Positions 31,897 through 40,549 of a DNA stretch of 64,000 nt are shown here, one piece after another. The DNA comes from Pseudomonadota bacterium (lineage in GTDB: Bacteria; Chloroflexota; UBA5177). The notes below the pieces were generated by a model that was given only the letters and a program-made list of their open reading frames with translations, had not been told where the DNA came from and made no database searches. The translations under genes were made by a program, and so were the position numbers. The stretch lies in contig JAJPIP010000068.1 of NCBI GenBank assembly GCA_021324655.1, positions 21,612 through 85,611 on the forward strand, read 5' to 3'. The first letter of the stretch is position 1. Each line of letters begins with the position of its first letter.

Positions 31897-33540
31897 TTAT
31901 CCTGCCGCGTCCAACACTCCATACTCTCGCACGAAGTCGAGATCGAGGGTTTTGTAGCCGCTCTCCTCGAAGAGAATGACAATATCGCTGCCGTCGTAGC
32001 GCTCGACGAGGCCGGGACCAAGGCTCTGGTGGAGTACCCGGCTACCGAGCGGGAAGGGTTGATCGGCACGATCCTCCGGCACGTAGATACCGGCCTGGCA
32101 GTTGTCACAGTTGCCGCAGGGGGGCGCGAAGTCCTCACCAAAGTAATTCAGGATGTACTGGCGGCGGCAGTTGTACAGCTCGGCGTAGCCACGCATCATG
32201 TCAATGCGGGATCGTTCGAAGGCGTGGTGGTGCTCGTCGGCCTCGACCGCCTTTCGCTTGGCCTCTCCCTCCGGCAGGTGCTGCTCGGTTTCGGTGACCT
32301 CTCCGGTGGTGCTGATCGTGATGACGCCCACATCGCCGAGGCGGGTCACGGCCGTGTTCACCTTCGCCAAAGAGAGACCGGAACGTTGGTGAATCTCGCG
32401 GGGACTGAGAGGCGTCCCGGCCTCGGCGATGATCGCGAGTACCGTCTCGACTTCCTCCCGAGAAATCCTGCCACCACCCGCGAAGAAGCGGTGCAGGCCC
32501 AGATCTTCAGGGCGATAGAAGAGGATGGCGCGGGCCTCCTGGCCGTCTCGCCCGGCACGTCCGATCTCCTGATAGTAGGAGTCGATGGAGTCGCTGATGT
32601 CATGGTGGAAGACAAATCGCACGTCTTCCTTGTCGATGCCCATCCCGAAGGCAATCGTCGCCACCATCACCTCCGCTTCGCCGTCCATGAAGGCGTCCTG
32701 TGCCTGTCGCCGCGCCCTGGCGCTCATACCGGCGTGGTAGTGCACCGATTTAATTCCCTCGGCGCGCAGTTTCTCGTCGATCTCTTCCGCATGCTTCTTG
32801 GTTGCGACGTACACGATGCCCGGTGTCGGCGCCTCGCGGACGCGTTCCAGCAGCGCTTCCGTCTTGCGGCGCTCGTCGTGGAATCTCTCCACGCCGAGCC
32901 GGATATTCGGGCGGTCGAAGCCGCGCACCACGGTTTGCGGGTTCCGCATATGGAGGCGCTTGATGATCTCGTCGCGGACGGACGGCGAGGCGGTGGCGGT
33001 GAGGGCCAGGACGCGAGGATGTCCGACCGCATCGACGACGCTGCCGAGGCGAAGGTACTCGGGCCGGAAGTCGTGGCCCCACTCGCTAATGGCGTGTGCT
33101 TCGTCCACGACGAAGAGGGAGGGTTTCGCCGCCTTCAGGTCGGTGATGATCTCCTCGTTGTTCAACTGCTCGGGAGCCAGGAAGAGGTAATCCACATCGT
33201 GTTCCTGGAACTCCTCGATGATCTCTTCACGGTCCCCCTCCGATTCGGTCGAGTTGACGGCGGCGGCTGCCCCCAGCCGGCTGGCTTCGATCGCCTGCAC
33301 CTGATCACGCTGCAGCGCGATCAGGGGGGAGATGACGACGGTCGGGCCGGGCAGCAAGGCAGAGGCAACCTGATAGATGGCGGACTTGCCGGAGCCGGTG
33401 GGGAGGACGGCCAGCGTGTCATGGCCGGACAGAATCGCCTCGAGGGCGGCTCTTTGACCGGGATGGAGAGAATCGAAACCGAGACGCCGGCGCGCGATGC
33501 GCTCGGCGTCTTGCATGCGAGTCTGTGTTTCCGTCACCAT
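31897..33540 (-). CDS. recQ: RecQ-family ATP-dependent DNA helicase
   Basis: A 547-residue superfamily 2 helicase for recombination and repair. Motif 0/I: LHPGQRAALEAIL and LPTGSGKSAIYQV; motif II: VVDEAHAISEWGHDFRPEY (DEAH); motif III: ALTATAS; motifs V/VI: ATIAFGMGIDKEDVRFV and YQEIGRAGRDG. The zinc-binding Cys set follows (CRRQYILNYFGE, CGNCDNC). It lacks an HRDC domain; the C-terminal ~70 residues resemble an SH3-like PFPLGSRVLHQSLGPG segment. ATG 33540 has a GGGGGG box upstream. Gene symbol given by family; paralogues may exist elsewhere. Confidence 0.92.
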   Translation of the reverse strand: MVTETQTRMQDAERIARRRLGFDSLHPGQRAALEAILSGHDTLAVLPTGSGKSAIYQVASALLPGPTVVISPLIALQRDQVQAIEASRLGAAAAVNSTESEGDREEIIEEFQEHDVDYLFLAPEQLNNEEIITDLKAAKPSLFVVDEAHAISEWGHDFRPEYLRLGSVVDAVGHPRVLALTATASPSVRDEIIKRLHMRNPQTVVRGFDRPNIRLGVERFHDERRKTEALLERVREAPTPGIVYVATKKHAEEIDEKLRAEGIKSVHYHAGMSARARRQAQDAFMDGEAEVMVATIAFGMGIDKEDVRFVFHHDISDSIDSYYQEIGRAGRDGQEARAILFYRPEDLGLHRFFAGGGRISREEVETVLAIIAEAGTPLSPREIHQRSGLSLAKVNTAVTRLGDVGVITISTTGEVTETEQHLPEGEAKRKAVEADEHHHAFERSRIDMMRGYAELYNCRRQYILNYFGEDFAPPCGNCDNCQAGIYVPEDRADQPFPLGSRVLHQSLGPGLVERYDGSDIVILFEESGYKTLDLDFVREYGVLDAAG

Positions 33541-33644
33541 GCGTCCCCCCTTGGCAGCGGGGGAACGGACGCACGTTCTGTGCCACCAAATGGGCGGCAC
33601 ACATGTTGCGTTATCACGGCGACTATCTCGCCGCGGGAGGCATA

Positions 33645-35792
33645 ATGCCGAGCCTGAATGAGCACGATCTGCTAATCGCGCTGCTGGCGCTCGCCATCAT
33701 TCTCGTCCTGGCGCGGGCCATGGCCGACATCGCCCGCCGTCTGGGACAGCCCGAGGTCCTGGGTGAGCTCTTCGCCGGCTTCATCCTCGGCCCCTCGATC
33801 TTCGGCGCTCTGGTGCCGGACGCTTATCGTACACTTCTCCTCAACAACGCGTCAGGTCTGCTCCTCTCCGGCGTTTCCTGGATTGGCGCCATTCTCCTGC
33901 TGCTGCTGGCCGGGACGGAAGTCGACCTCGACATCCTCCGTCATCACCTGCGGCCGGGCGGCCTGGCGGCGCTCTTCGCGATCGTTCCCTCGCTGCTGGC
34001 CGGCGCGGCGTTTGCTGCCGTCGCGCTGCACCGGGTACCGCCCAACGGCATCTTCCTCGGCATCGTGCTCTCCGTGACCGCCGTCAGCGTGGTCGCCAAG
34101 ATCCTGATGGAGAAGGGCGAGATGCGCCGTTCCTATGCGCAGGTCATCATGGCCGCCGGGGTTGCCAGCGAGGTGGTGGTCTGGCTGTTCGTGGCGGTCG
34201 TGTCCTCGCTCCACACCAGTTCACCGGTGCTGGCCGGTCTTCTCCACGCCGCCTACGCCGTCGGCTTCTTTGTCTTGATGATCACCGTGGGACGCCCGGT
34301 GGTTTTCTGGGCCATGCGGCGGGTGCGTGATCGCACCAGCATCTTGAAAGGTCAGTTGTCCCTGGTGCTGGTGCTGACCTTCCTGGCAGCGGCGCTGACC
34401 CAGGCCCTCGGGCTGCATGCCCTCCTGGGGGCATTCGTCATCGGAGTTCTTCTCAGCCGGTCGCCACGCTCCAACGAGACCCTGATCGACGGCATCCGCT
34501 CCCTCACCCTCGGCCTGTTCGGCCCCGTCTTCTTCGCCCTGGCCGGAATGCGCGTCGACATCATGAAACTGGGCTCGCTCTCGGCGATCGGACTGATCTT
34601 GCTGCTCTTTGTGGTGGCGTCGGCGGTCAAGGTGGCATGCGGTGCCCTGGGAGCACGCCTCGGCGGGCAGCGCGGCTGGGAAGCGTTGGTGGTGGGATTG
34701 GGCCTCAATCTCAAGGGCGGGACCGACGTCGTCGTGGCGGTGGTTGGGACGGAGCTCGGGCTGCTGACGGCGCGAACCTACACGATCTACACCATCGTCG
34801 CCATGCTGACGGTGCTGGCGACACCCAGCCTGCTGCGCCTTGTTTCGTCCCGGGTACCGCCGACAGCGCCGGAACAGGAGCGCCTGGACAACGAGGAGGC
34901 GGCGCGGCGGGGCTATGTTCCCTCGCTGGAGCGAGTGCTGGTGCCGATCAGCCGCGAGCTGCGCGGCTCCCGCGCCTCGCAGGTCGTCCATCTGATGGCC
35001 GATGCTAAACACGCCGCGGGACAGATCTTCGACATCACGGAGCTGGACATCAGCCGCCGCGGCCAGGTGCTGCAATCGGAGCCCGCCCAGGCGGCACGGA
35101 GTTCGCTCGACCAGGCCGGCAGCCTAAACACGGTGGAACTGACCGTGGAGAAGGTGCGAGCCCCCGACATCGTGAAACGTGTCGTGGAAGACTCTGAGAA
35201 CTACGATCTCGTCGCCATCGGCGCCGAACCGCCGGCGCGAGCGTCCCAATTCTCCCTGGGAAACCGCCAGGATGAGATCATCGACGGCGCCGACTGCGAT
35301 GTGCTGGTGACGGTCAGCCGTGACGTCGGCTTCGACAAGACCGCGGTCCATCACATCCTGGTCCCCACCAATGGTCTCGACTATGCCATGGCGGCCGGTG
35401 ACGTGGCCGGCGCCCTCGCCGCCGCCTGTGGAGCGACCGTCACCATCCTGCATGTGGTGCGTCCTCCCACGACCGAGAGCATTGGCGAGGGAGAGCGACG
35501 TCAGCTGATCGATACCGCAGCGCCGGTGTTACACGATCTGGAATTCATCATCGGGCGATTCAATGTCCCCATCCAGCGGGAAGTCCGCGTCGGCGAGAAT
35601 GTCGCCGACGAAATCCTTGCCCATCTGCGGGAGGGAGGCTGTGACGTGCTGGTGCTGGGTGGCGTCGACCGGGGTAAGGACGGCCGTCTCTACCTGGGAC
35701 AGACCGTCGCGACGGTGATGACCGGCATCGACCTCCCGACCCTTCTCCTCGTTGGGCACGAGAGATCGAGTGGTGCCGCGTCGGGGCGGTAG
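33645..35792 (+). CDS. CPA2 cation:proton antiporter with two C-terminal USP domains
   Basis: A 715-residue protein. Residues 1-400 form about twelve membrane helices with family motifs LGQPEVLGELFAGFILGPS, AGTEVDLDIL and LNLKGGTDVVVAVVG. Two universal-stress-protein-like domains follow, at about 440-570 (LERVLVPISRELRGSR) and about 575-710 (VHHILVPTNGLDYAMAAG, ending DLPTLLLVGHE). The G-G-x-D/R and S-x-T nucleotide signatures are weak. Likely exchanges Na+ or K+ for protons in the inner membrane, with gating by the cytoplasmic USP domains. GGGAGG supports ATG 33645. Confidence 0.9.
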   Translation: MPSLNEHDLLIALLALAIILVLARAMADIARRLGQPEVLGELFAGFILGPSIFGALVPDAYRTLLLNNASGLLLSGVSWIGAILLLLLAGTEVDLDILRHHLRPGGLAALFAIVPSLLAGAAFAAVALHRVPPNGIFLGIVLSVTAVSVVAKILMEKGEMRRSYAQVIMAAGVASEVVVWLFVAVVSSLHTSSPVLAGLLHAAYAVGFFVLMITVGRPVVFWAMRRVRDRTSILKGQLSLVLVLTFLAAALTQALGLHALLGAFVIGVLLSRSPRSNETLIDGIRSLTLGLFGPVFFALAGMRVDIMKLGSLSAIGLILLLFVVASAVKVACGALGARLGGQRGWEALVVGLGLNLKGGTDVVVAVVGTELGLLTARTYTIYTIVAMLTVLATPSLLRLVSSRVPPTAPEQERLDNEEAARRGYVPSLERVLVPISRELRGSRASQVVHLMADAKHAAGQIFDITELDISRRGQVLQSEPAQAARSSLDQAGSLNTVELTVEKVRAPDIVKRVVEDSENYDLVAIGAEPPARASQFSLGNRQDEIIDGADCDVLVTVSRDVGFDKTAVHHILVPTNGLDYAMAAGDVAGALAAACGATVTILHVVRPPTTESIGEGERRQLIDTAAPVLHDLEFIIGRFNVPIQREVRVGENVADEILAHLREGGCDVLVLGGVDRGKDGRLYLGQTVATVMTGIDLPTLLLVGHERSSGAASGR

Positions 35793-35822
35793 CACGTAGC
35801 CGCGAGGAGCGCCTCGTGCGCC

Positions 35823-36137
35823 CTAGCGCTCCCCGCGTGGCTTCGGCGGGATGCCGGTACCGCTCCAGAGGCTACCGTTGCTCTCCCCTCCGGTGGTATC
35901 ACCGTGGCCACCGTAGTCACCCGCATACCCGCCCTCGGTGATGTCGGGCTCGACATTGATCTCGGTCCCCGTGCCGCCGGCGGTAAGTCCCGGTCCCTCG
36001 TCGGTCGAGCCCATATCGCCGGGTCCTTCCTCCCCAGCGATGTCGGACGAGCTGCCGTCCTGATAGGCGGAACTCGTCTCCTTGTCCGGGATACTGGCGG
36101 GCGACGGCGCGTCGCCGTCAATCTCTCGATTTGTCAT
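35823..36137 (-). CDS. Acidic Gly/Ser-rich, probably disordered protein
   Basis: A 104-residue protein beginning MTNREIDGDAPSPASIPDKE, rich in Gly, Ser, Asp and Thr, with no hydrophobic segment and no recognisable fold. A GGAG box precedes the ATG. It resembles the protein at 14135-14425 in size and bias. Function unknown. Confidence 0.45.
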   Translation of the reverse strand: MTNREIDGDAPSPASIPDKETSSAYQDGSSSDIAGEEGPGDMGSTDEGPGLTAGGTGTEINVEPDITEGGYAGDYGGHGDTTGGESNGSLWSGTGIPPKPRGER

Positions 36138-36202
36138 TCCTCGAACTCCTTCGCGCGATTTCGTGCAGGATGCATGCCCTGTGCCCGGAGTGGTCTCTCG
36201 CG

Positions 36203-37096
36203 CTATCGCTTCGGCGCCGCGTCTGATGGCCGCGCTCCCACCCGCGTCACGGCCTGCGCCGCGAGATGCAATCCGGCACGCAGGGCCTCATCGGGACGCG
36301 CCCCCGTCAGGCGCGCATGGAGGAATCCGGCAGCAAAGGCGTCACCGGCGCCGGTCGGGTCGACGACCTCGGCCGGCTCAGCCGGCAGACGAACCGTCTC
36401 ACGCCCACCGGCCCACACCGCTCCGGCCGCTCCAGTCTTGAGGGCGACTTCTCGGTAGCTCCGTGCCAGCGCCCGGGCAACCTCGACCGGATCAGTGAGA
36501 CCGGTGAGGATCTGCCCCTCCTCCAGATTGGGAAACAGGAGGTCCGAGCCCCGCGTGCACTGCAGAAAGGTGTCCGGTCCCATCTGGCGGATAAAGGCCG
36601 CCGAGGAGGGATCGACGGAGATCGGCATGCCGTGTTGCCGGGCCAGCCGGCGGGCCAGTTCCAGGGCCCGCGGACGGTAGACAAGGCAGTACCCGCTGTG
36701 ATGGAACCAGGCACCCGGCTGAAAGAGGGCAGGGGGAATATCGGCGGCGTCCAGCGTCCGATTCGCGCCGGGATCGGTGAGCATGCTGCGCGAGGTCGGC
36801 GATTCGACGAGGATAACGATCGCGCCGGTCGGGGCGGCCTCGTCGGCCGTGACATGGAGGGCAACATCGCCGGCCCGCAGCTCCTCCACGCGCATCCGGC
36901 CGGGGCCGTCGTTCCCCACGCGCGCGATGAGGTGGACGTCGCCCTGCAAGAGAGCCAGCCAGGAGGCCAGGTTGGCGCCGGAGCCGCCCGGCCGCGTGTC
37001 GATCGAGGCGATGGTATCGCTGTCAGGGGCGATTGGGCCGTGAGGACGGACGATGGTGTCGGTGATGATGTCGCCCAGGATGACGATGCGCGTCAC
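36203..37096 (-). CDS. psuK: PfkB-family carbohydrate kinase, probable pseudouridine kinase
   Basis: A 297-residue ribokinase-fold kinase. The N-terminal IVILGDIITDTIVRP and RPGGSGANLASWLALLQ match the PfkB signature 1, and the C-terminal DPTGAGDAFAAGFL carries the catalytic Asp. Its stop-side neighbour relation is decisive: it overlaps the pseudouridine-5'-phosphate glycosidase gene by 4 bp (37093-37096). In that context the natural role is phosphorylation of pseudouridine before glycosidase cleavage. Substrate is inferred from context, not from sequence. Confidence 0.82.
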   Translation of the reverse strand: MTRIVILGDIITDTIVRPHGPIAPDSDTIASIDTRPGGSGANLASWLALLQGDVHLIARVGNDGPGRMRVEELRAGDVALHVTADEAAPTGAIVILVESPTSRSMLTDPGANRTLDAADIPPALFQPGAWFHHSGYCLVYRPRALELARRLARQHGMPISVDPSSAAFIRQMGPDTFLQCTRGSDLLFPNLEEGQILTGLTDPVEVARALARSYREVALKTGAAGAVWAGGRETVRLPAEPAEVVDPTGAGDAFAAGFLHARLTGARPDEALRAGLHLAAQAVTRVGARPSDAAPKR

Positions 37097-37998
37097 CGCT
37101 CGGACCAGGCGCGAGCGATGCGTGCACCCAGCCGGGCATTGCGGTAGATGATCTCCGTGTTGACGCGCAGGCTGGCCCCGTCCGTGGCGCGATGAAACTG
37201 ATCGAGCAGGAAGGGGGTGATCGCCTTCCCGCGCACGTCCTCGCGCTGCGCTGCCGCCAGTGCCTCGGCCAGCACGCGGTCGTGCTGCGCCTGGTCCAAC
37301 TCCTCCTCGACCGGATTGGCGACGAGGATTGCTCCCGGCAGATCGAGCCTGGATCGAGCTGCCATGACGGCGGCTACCTGTGTCTCTTCCTCCACCGTCC
37401 AGTCGAGGGGAAACCCGGCATCGCGTAGATAGAAGCCGGGGAACCTCCCGGTCTGCCAGCCGAGGATGGTGATGCTGAGCGACTCGAGCCGTTCCAGGGT
37501 GGCGGCCACGTCCAGGATGGACTTGACGCCGGCGGAGACGATGGTGATGGGCGTGCGCGCGAGGGTGGTGAGATCGGCCGACTCGTCGAAGGTGTCGACC
37601 GCATCACGGTGCACACCACCCAGACCGCCCGTGGCGAAGACCGCGATGCCGGCGTGGTGCGCCAGCACGGACGTGCTGGCGACGGTCGTCGCGCCATCGC
37701 GACGCAGGGCCAGGGCAGGGGCCAGATCGCGCACGCCCAGCTTCGGGATATCGGACTGGGTCGAGAGCCGCTCGATCTCGTCGCGGGAGAGACCGATCAC
37801 GCCCTCGCCCGCGACCACGCCGATCGTGGCGGGGACCGCTCCCTCCTCCCGCACGATGCGCTCGATCTCGGCGGCGACCTCGAGATTGACGGGACGAGGC
37901 AGGCCGTGGACGAAGAGGGTGCTCTCGAGAGCCACCACCGGTCGCGCGGCCGGCAGGGCGGTGGCGACTTCATCGCTGAGACGGAGGGGAGACGTCAT
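37093..37998 (-). CDS. psuG: Pseudouridine-5'-phosphate glycosidase
   Basis: A 301-residue Indigoidine-synthase-A-like glycosidase. Diagnostic segments are ALESTLFVHGLPRPVNLEVA, EGAVPATIGVVAGE, FATGGLGGVHRDA and the catalytic-Lys region VSAGVKSILDVAATLE. It splits pseudouridine 5'-phosphate to uracil and ribose 5-phosphate. Together with the kinase behind it, it forms a pseudouridine salvage pair in the cytoplasm. GGGAG-like sequence lies upstream in a short gap shared with the truncated antitoxin gene. Confidence 0.92.
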   Translation of the reverse strand: MTSPLRLSDEVATALPAARPVVALESTLFVHGLPRPVNLEVAAEIERIVREEGAVPATIGVVAGEGVIGLSRDEIERLSTQSDIPKLGVRDLAPALALRRDGATTVASTSVLAHHAGIAVFATGGLGGVHRDAVDTFDESADLTTLARTPITIVSAGVKSILDVAATLERLESLSITILGWQTGRFPGFYLRDAGFPLDWTVEEETQVAAVMAARSRLDLPGAILVANPVEEELDQAQHDRVLAEALAAAQREDVRGKAITPFLLDQFHRATDGASLRVNTEIIYRNARLGARIARAWSER

Positions 37999-38001
37999 GG
38001 G

Positions 38002-38190
38002 ATGATGCTAGCACCCGATACAGAGATCATCATCGGACGGGCAGGGAGGCCGGTCGCCCGTCTCGTCCCCTACCATCGGCCGCGGCGGACGCGGCAGCCG
38101 GGTATATGGGCCGGCCGCGTGCATCTCGTGCCGGATTTCGACGAGTTGCCGGAAGACCTTCAGCGTGCCTTTGATGGGGAGAGCGCGTGA
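38002..38190 (+). pseudogene. Phd/YefM antitoxin, N-terminally truncated
   Basis: A frame of 62 residues from ATG 38002 (MMLAPDTEIIIGRAGRPVAR, then PGIWAGRVHLVPDFDELPED). This is the second half of a Phd/YefM antitoxin. The usual first 25 residues (V-x-x-x-E-A-K-x-x-L-S-x-L-L), which bind DNA, are missing; the region before it is the divergent psuG start. The toxin-binding C-terminus is intact, so it may still neutralise the toxin while being unable to repress the operon. It overlaps the toxin gene by 4 bp. Whether it is a decayed or a shortened working gene cannot be decided here. Confidence 0.65.
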
Positions 38191-38564
38191 GGTTGCTCCT
38201 CGACACCCACACCCTCCTGTGGTGGCTTGGCGACGATCCGACGCTGACAGGAGACGCCCGGCGGGCGATCGAGGATGAGGACATCGTTGTGGCGGTCAGT
38301 GCGGCCTCAATCTGGGAGATCGCCCTCAAGCGGGCGCTGGGAAAAGTCGAGGTGCCGGACGACATCGTCGCGGCGATTGAGGCGAACGATTTCGTTCCTC
38401 CTCCCATGACTCTCGCCGATGGTCTTGCGGCCGGCAGCTTGCCGGTTTACCACAGAGACCCGTTCGATCGGATATTGGTAGCGCAGGCGCTGGCCGGCGG
38501 ATTCACCATCGTGAGCCGTGATCCGCGTCTCGAACAATATGGCGTCGCCGTCCTCCGAACCTGA
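38187..38564 (+). CDS. VapC-type PIN-domain toxin
   Basis: A 125-residue PIN RNase toxin, full length. It starts MRLLLDTHTLLWWLGDDPTL (first catalytic Asp6), has AVSAASIWEIALKRALGKVE with the conserved Glu, and closes with the acidic pair HRDPFDRILVAQALAGG and IVSRDPRLEQYGVAVL. All four acidic positions of the group that begins D-T-H are in place. It should cleave RNA unless bound by its antitoxin. It is coupled by a GTGA overlap to the truncated antitoxin frame. Confidence 0.9.
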   Translation: MRLLLDTHTLLWWLGDDPTLTGDARRAIEDEDIVVAVSAASIWEIALKRALGKVEVPDDIVAAIEANDFVPPPMTLADGLAAGSLPVYHRDPFDRILVAQALAGGFTIVSRDPRLEQYGVAVLRT

Positions 38565-38608
38565 GGCCGTCGAGCCGGCGAGTAGAATCGGACAATCGTC
38601 TCTCAGAG

Positions 38609-39868
38609 GTGCTCGTGCCCGCCCTTCCTGCCGATTCCGCGCCGGTGCCCGCGGCGCGCGTCGACTACCGTCGCGCCGGCCTGCTGAGCATCGGCCATCT
38701 CACCAACGACCTGTACGGCAACCTCTTCACGTCCCTGACACCGTATCTGGTGATCCGTGGGGTGATCTCCCTGCCGTTTGCCGGCCTGGTGGTGCTGCTC
38801 TATCTCCTCGGGTCGTCGGTCTTACAGCCGGTCTTCGGCGTGATGTCGGACCGCTCGGGCCGGCGTCTCTTCGCCGTGGCCGGTCCGCTCTGGGTGGGAG
38901 TCTCCGCCTGTCTGCTCGGCTGGGCCGGCGGTCCCGCCGCCGTCCTGGGCCTGGGCGCGGTTGGCGGCATCGGCACCGCTGCCTTCCATCCCCAAGCCGC
39001 CTCCATGATCGACCGGCTCAGCGGGCGGAGCAAAGCCTGGGTGATGTCCATCTTCAGCATGGGCGGCAATCTCGGCTTCGCGTTCGGACCCTTGCTGGCG
39101 GCGGCGGTTGCCCAGATCGGCCTGCACTATAGTCCGCTGCTTATCATCCCGGGCGTCGCGGTCACCGCGCTTCTCGCCCTCTACGCTCCCCCGGTCGCGG
39201 CCCCCGGGAATGCGCCGCCCACCCTGCCGCTGCGTTCGATCGGCCGCGAAACCTGGCGGCGGCTGACCTTTATCGTCTCCACCATCGCCGCTCGCAGCAG
39301 CGTGCAGTCGACCCTCATCATCTTCCTGCCGCTCTTCTACCACGCCCGCGGCTTCTCGGCTGAGCAGGGGTCGTACTACGCCTTTGTCCTCTCTCTCTGC
39401 GGCGCCGTCGGCGGTCTCTTCGGTGGCCGTCTGGCCGATCGTTACGGACGGCGGCTCGTCGTCATCGTCTCACTGCTCCTCACCGTCCCGCTGCTGCTCG
39501 TGGCGCTGCTCTCCTCCGGTCTGATCGTCTGGCTGCTGCTGGGGCTGGGCGGCGCTGCTCTTCTGGCGTCGAATTCGGTGACGGTCGTGCAGGGACAGGA
39601 GCTGCTGCCGAGAAACACGGGGATGGCGTCCGGCCTCACGCTGGGCCTCGGGTTCGGTCTCTCCGGTGCCATCGGCTCGCTGATGGCCGTCCTGGCCGCC
39701 CGGTTCGGCGTGGTGCACGTGATCTACGCCGTGCCGTTCCTGGCGCTGATCGCGGCGCTCCTCGCCTGGTTCGTTCCCGATCGTGCGGATCCCCTTCCGG
39801 TGACCGACAGCACGGACATGCTCGGTCTGCAGGCAGAGGCAACCCAGGTGGGAGATCGCCGCCGCTAG
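38609..39868 (+). CDS. MFS transporter, fosmidomycin-resistance (Fsr)-like
   Basis: A 419-residue, twelve-helix transporter. The start GHLTNDLYGNLFTSLTPYLV is the hallmark of the Fsr family, and GVMSDRSGRRLFAVAG is the MFS loop 2-3 motif; a second copy is GRLADRYGRRLVVIVS. GGIGTAAFHPQAASMI is also family-specific. Fsr proteins export fosmidomycin and related compounds, but natural substrates are uncertain. Start may be GTG 38609 or GTG 38615; the latter has AGAGG at better spacing. Confidence 0.85.
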   Translation: MLVPALPADSAPVPAARVDYRRAGLLSIGHLTNDLYGNLFTSLTPYLVIRGVISLPFAGLVVLLYLLGSSVLQPVFGVMSDRSGRRLFAVAGPLWVGVSACLLGWAGGPAAVLGLGAVGGIGTAAFHPQAASMIDRLSGRSKAWVMSIFSMGGNLGFAFGPLLAAAVAQIGLHYSPLLIIPGVAVTALLALYAPPVAAPGNAPPTLPLRSIGRETWRRLTFIVSTIAARSSVQSTLIIFLPLFYHARGFSAEQGSYYAFVLSLCGAVGGLFGGRLADRYGRRLVVIVSLLLTVPLLLVALLSSGLIVWLLLGLGGAALLASNSVTVVQGQELLPRNTGMASGLTLGLGFGLSGAIGSLMAVLAARFGVVHVIYAVPFLALIAALLAWFVPDRADPLPVTDSTDMLGLQAEATQVGDRRR

Positions 39869-39880
39869 CCGGTTTCTCTC

Positions 39881-40447
39881 TCACCCCGGGTGAATGCCGG
39901 CGATCCGCCAGCCGGCGTCCGTCTCCACCATGCTCAGCCGGTCCCTGACGGACCCACCGCCTGCCGTCCGGTAGGTCAGAGCCACGCCGGCATGGCCACC
40001 GGAGTGCGCGAGGATCCGGTAGGCGTAGCGCCGGGGCGCGGTTGTCAGACCGAGCGCATGCCAGACGTTCTGCGGCGGGACCCGAGCGCGAAGCGGCGGC
40101 GTGAAGTAGCCCTGCGCTTCGGCACTGTTGCCGGAGATCAGGGCCAGATTGAACGCCGCGAGGACGGCGCGGAGGGCGACCTCACCGGGAACGGGCGTCG
40201 CCGCGGGTGGTGTGAGGATGCGAGCGGTGGGACTGGGCGCAGCCGGCGCGGTGCCTCCGGTCGGAGTCGGTCCGGTGCCGCCGGGGGAGGATGTCGGCCG
40301 GCCACCCGGCGTAGCCGTGATCTGAACGGCCGGCACCGTCGGCAGCGGGGTGGTGGTGGCGCGGGGAGTCGAGGTGGGTGTCAGCGCCGCCGGGCTGCCG
40401 CAGCCGGCAAGCAACAGGAGAACGAGAAGAGGGGCGAAACGAGGCAT
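39881..40447 (-). CDS. Lipoprotein with Thr/Pro-rich linker
   Basis: A 188-residue lipoprotein. The lipobox LLLLAGC lies at residues about 10-16, followed by a 70-residue Thr/Pro/Gly linker and a C-terminal domain of about 100 residues (VALRAVLAAFNLALISGNSA, ending DAGWRIAGIHPG) with an NTF2-like look (strand-rich, final DAGWRI). Such domains are scaffolds at the outer face of the membrane. Function unknown. It is divergent from the TetR gene, sharing a 102-bp control region with a perfect palindrome. Confidence 0.75.
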   Translation of the reverse strand: MPRFAPLLVLLLLAGCGSPAALTPTSTPRATTTPLPTVPAVQITATPGGRPTSSPGGTGPTPTGGTAPAAPSPTARILTPPAATPVPGEVALRAVLAAFNLALISGNSAEAQGYFTPPLRARVPPQNVWHALGLTTAPRRYAYRILAHSGGHAGVALTYRTAGGGSVRDRLSMVETDAGWRIAGIHPG

Positions 40448-40520
40448 GTAGTGACCTTTCCGGGATGTCAGGGGGTGAACGATGGGGTGCCGGAGGGTAT
40501 GACAGACCTTGATATCATGA

Positions 40521-40542
40521 ACCGACCGACCGGTCGGTCGGT
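40521..40542. promoter_or_regulatory. 22-bp perfect palindrome, probable TetR operator
   Basis: ACCGACCGACC and its exact complement GGTCGGTCGGT abut without spacer, between the divergent lipoprotein (start 40447) and TetR (start 40550) genes. Similar ACCGACCGGTCGGT-type sites serve many TetR regulators, so autoregulation is likely. Confidence 0.75.
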
Positions 40543-40549
40543 TTTTGCC

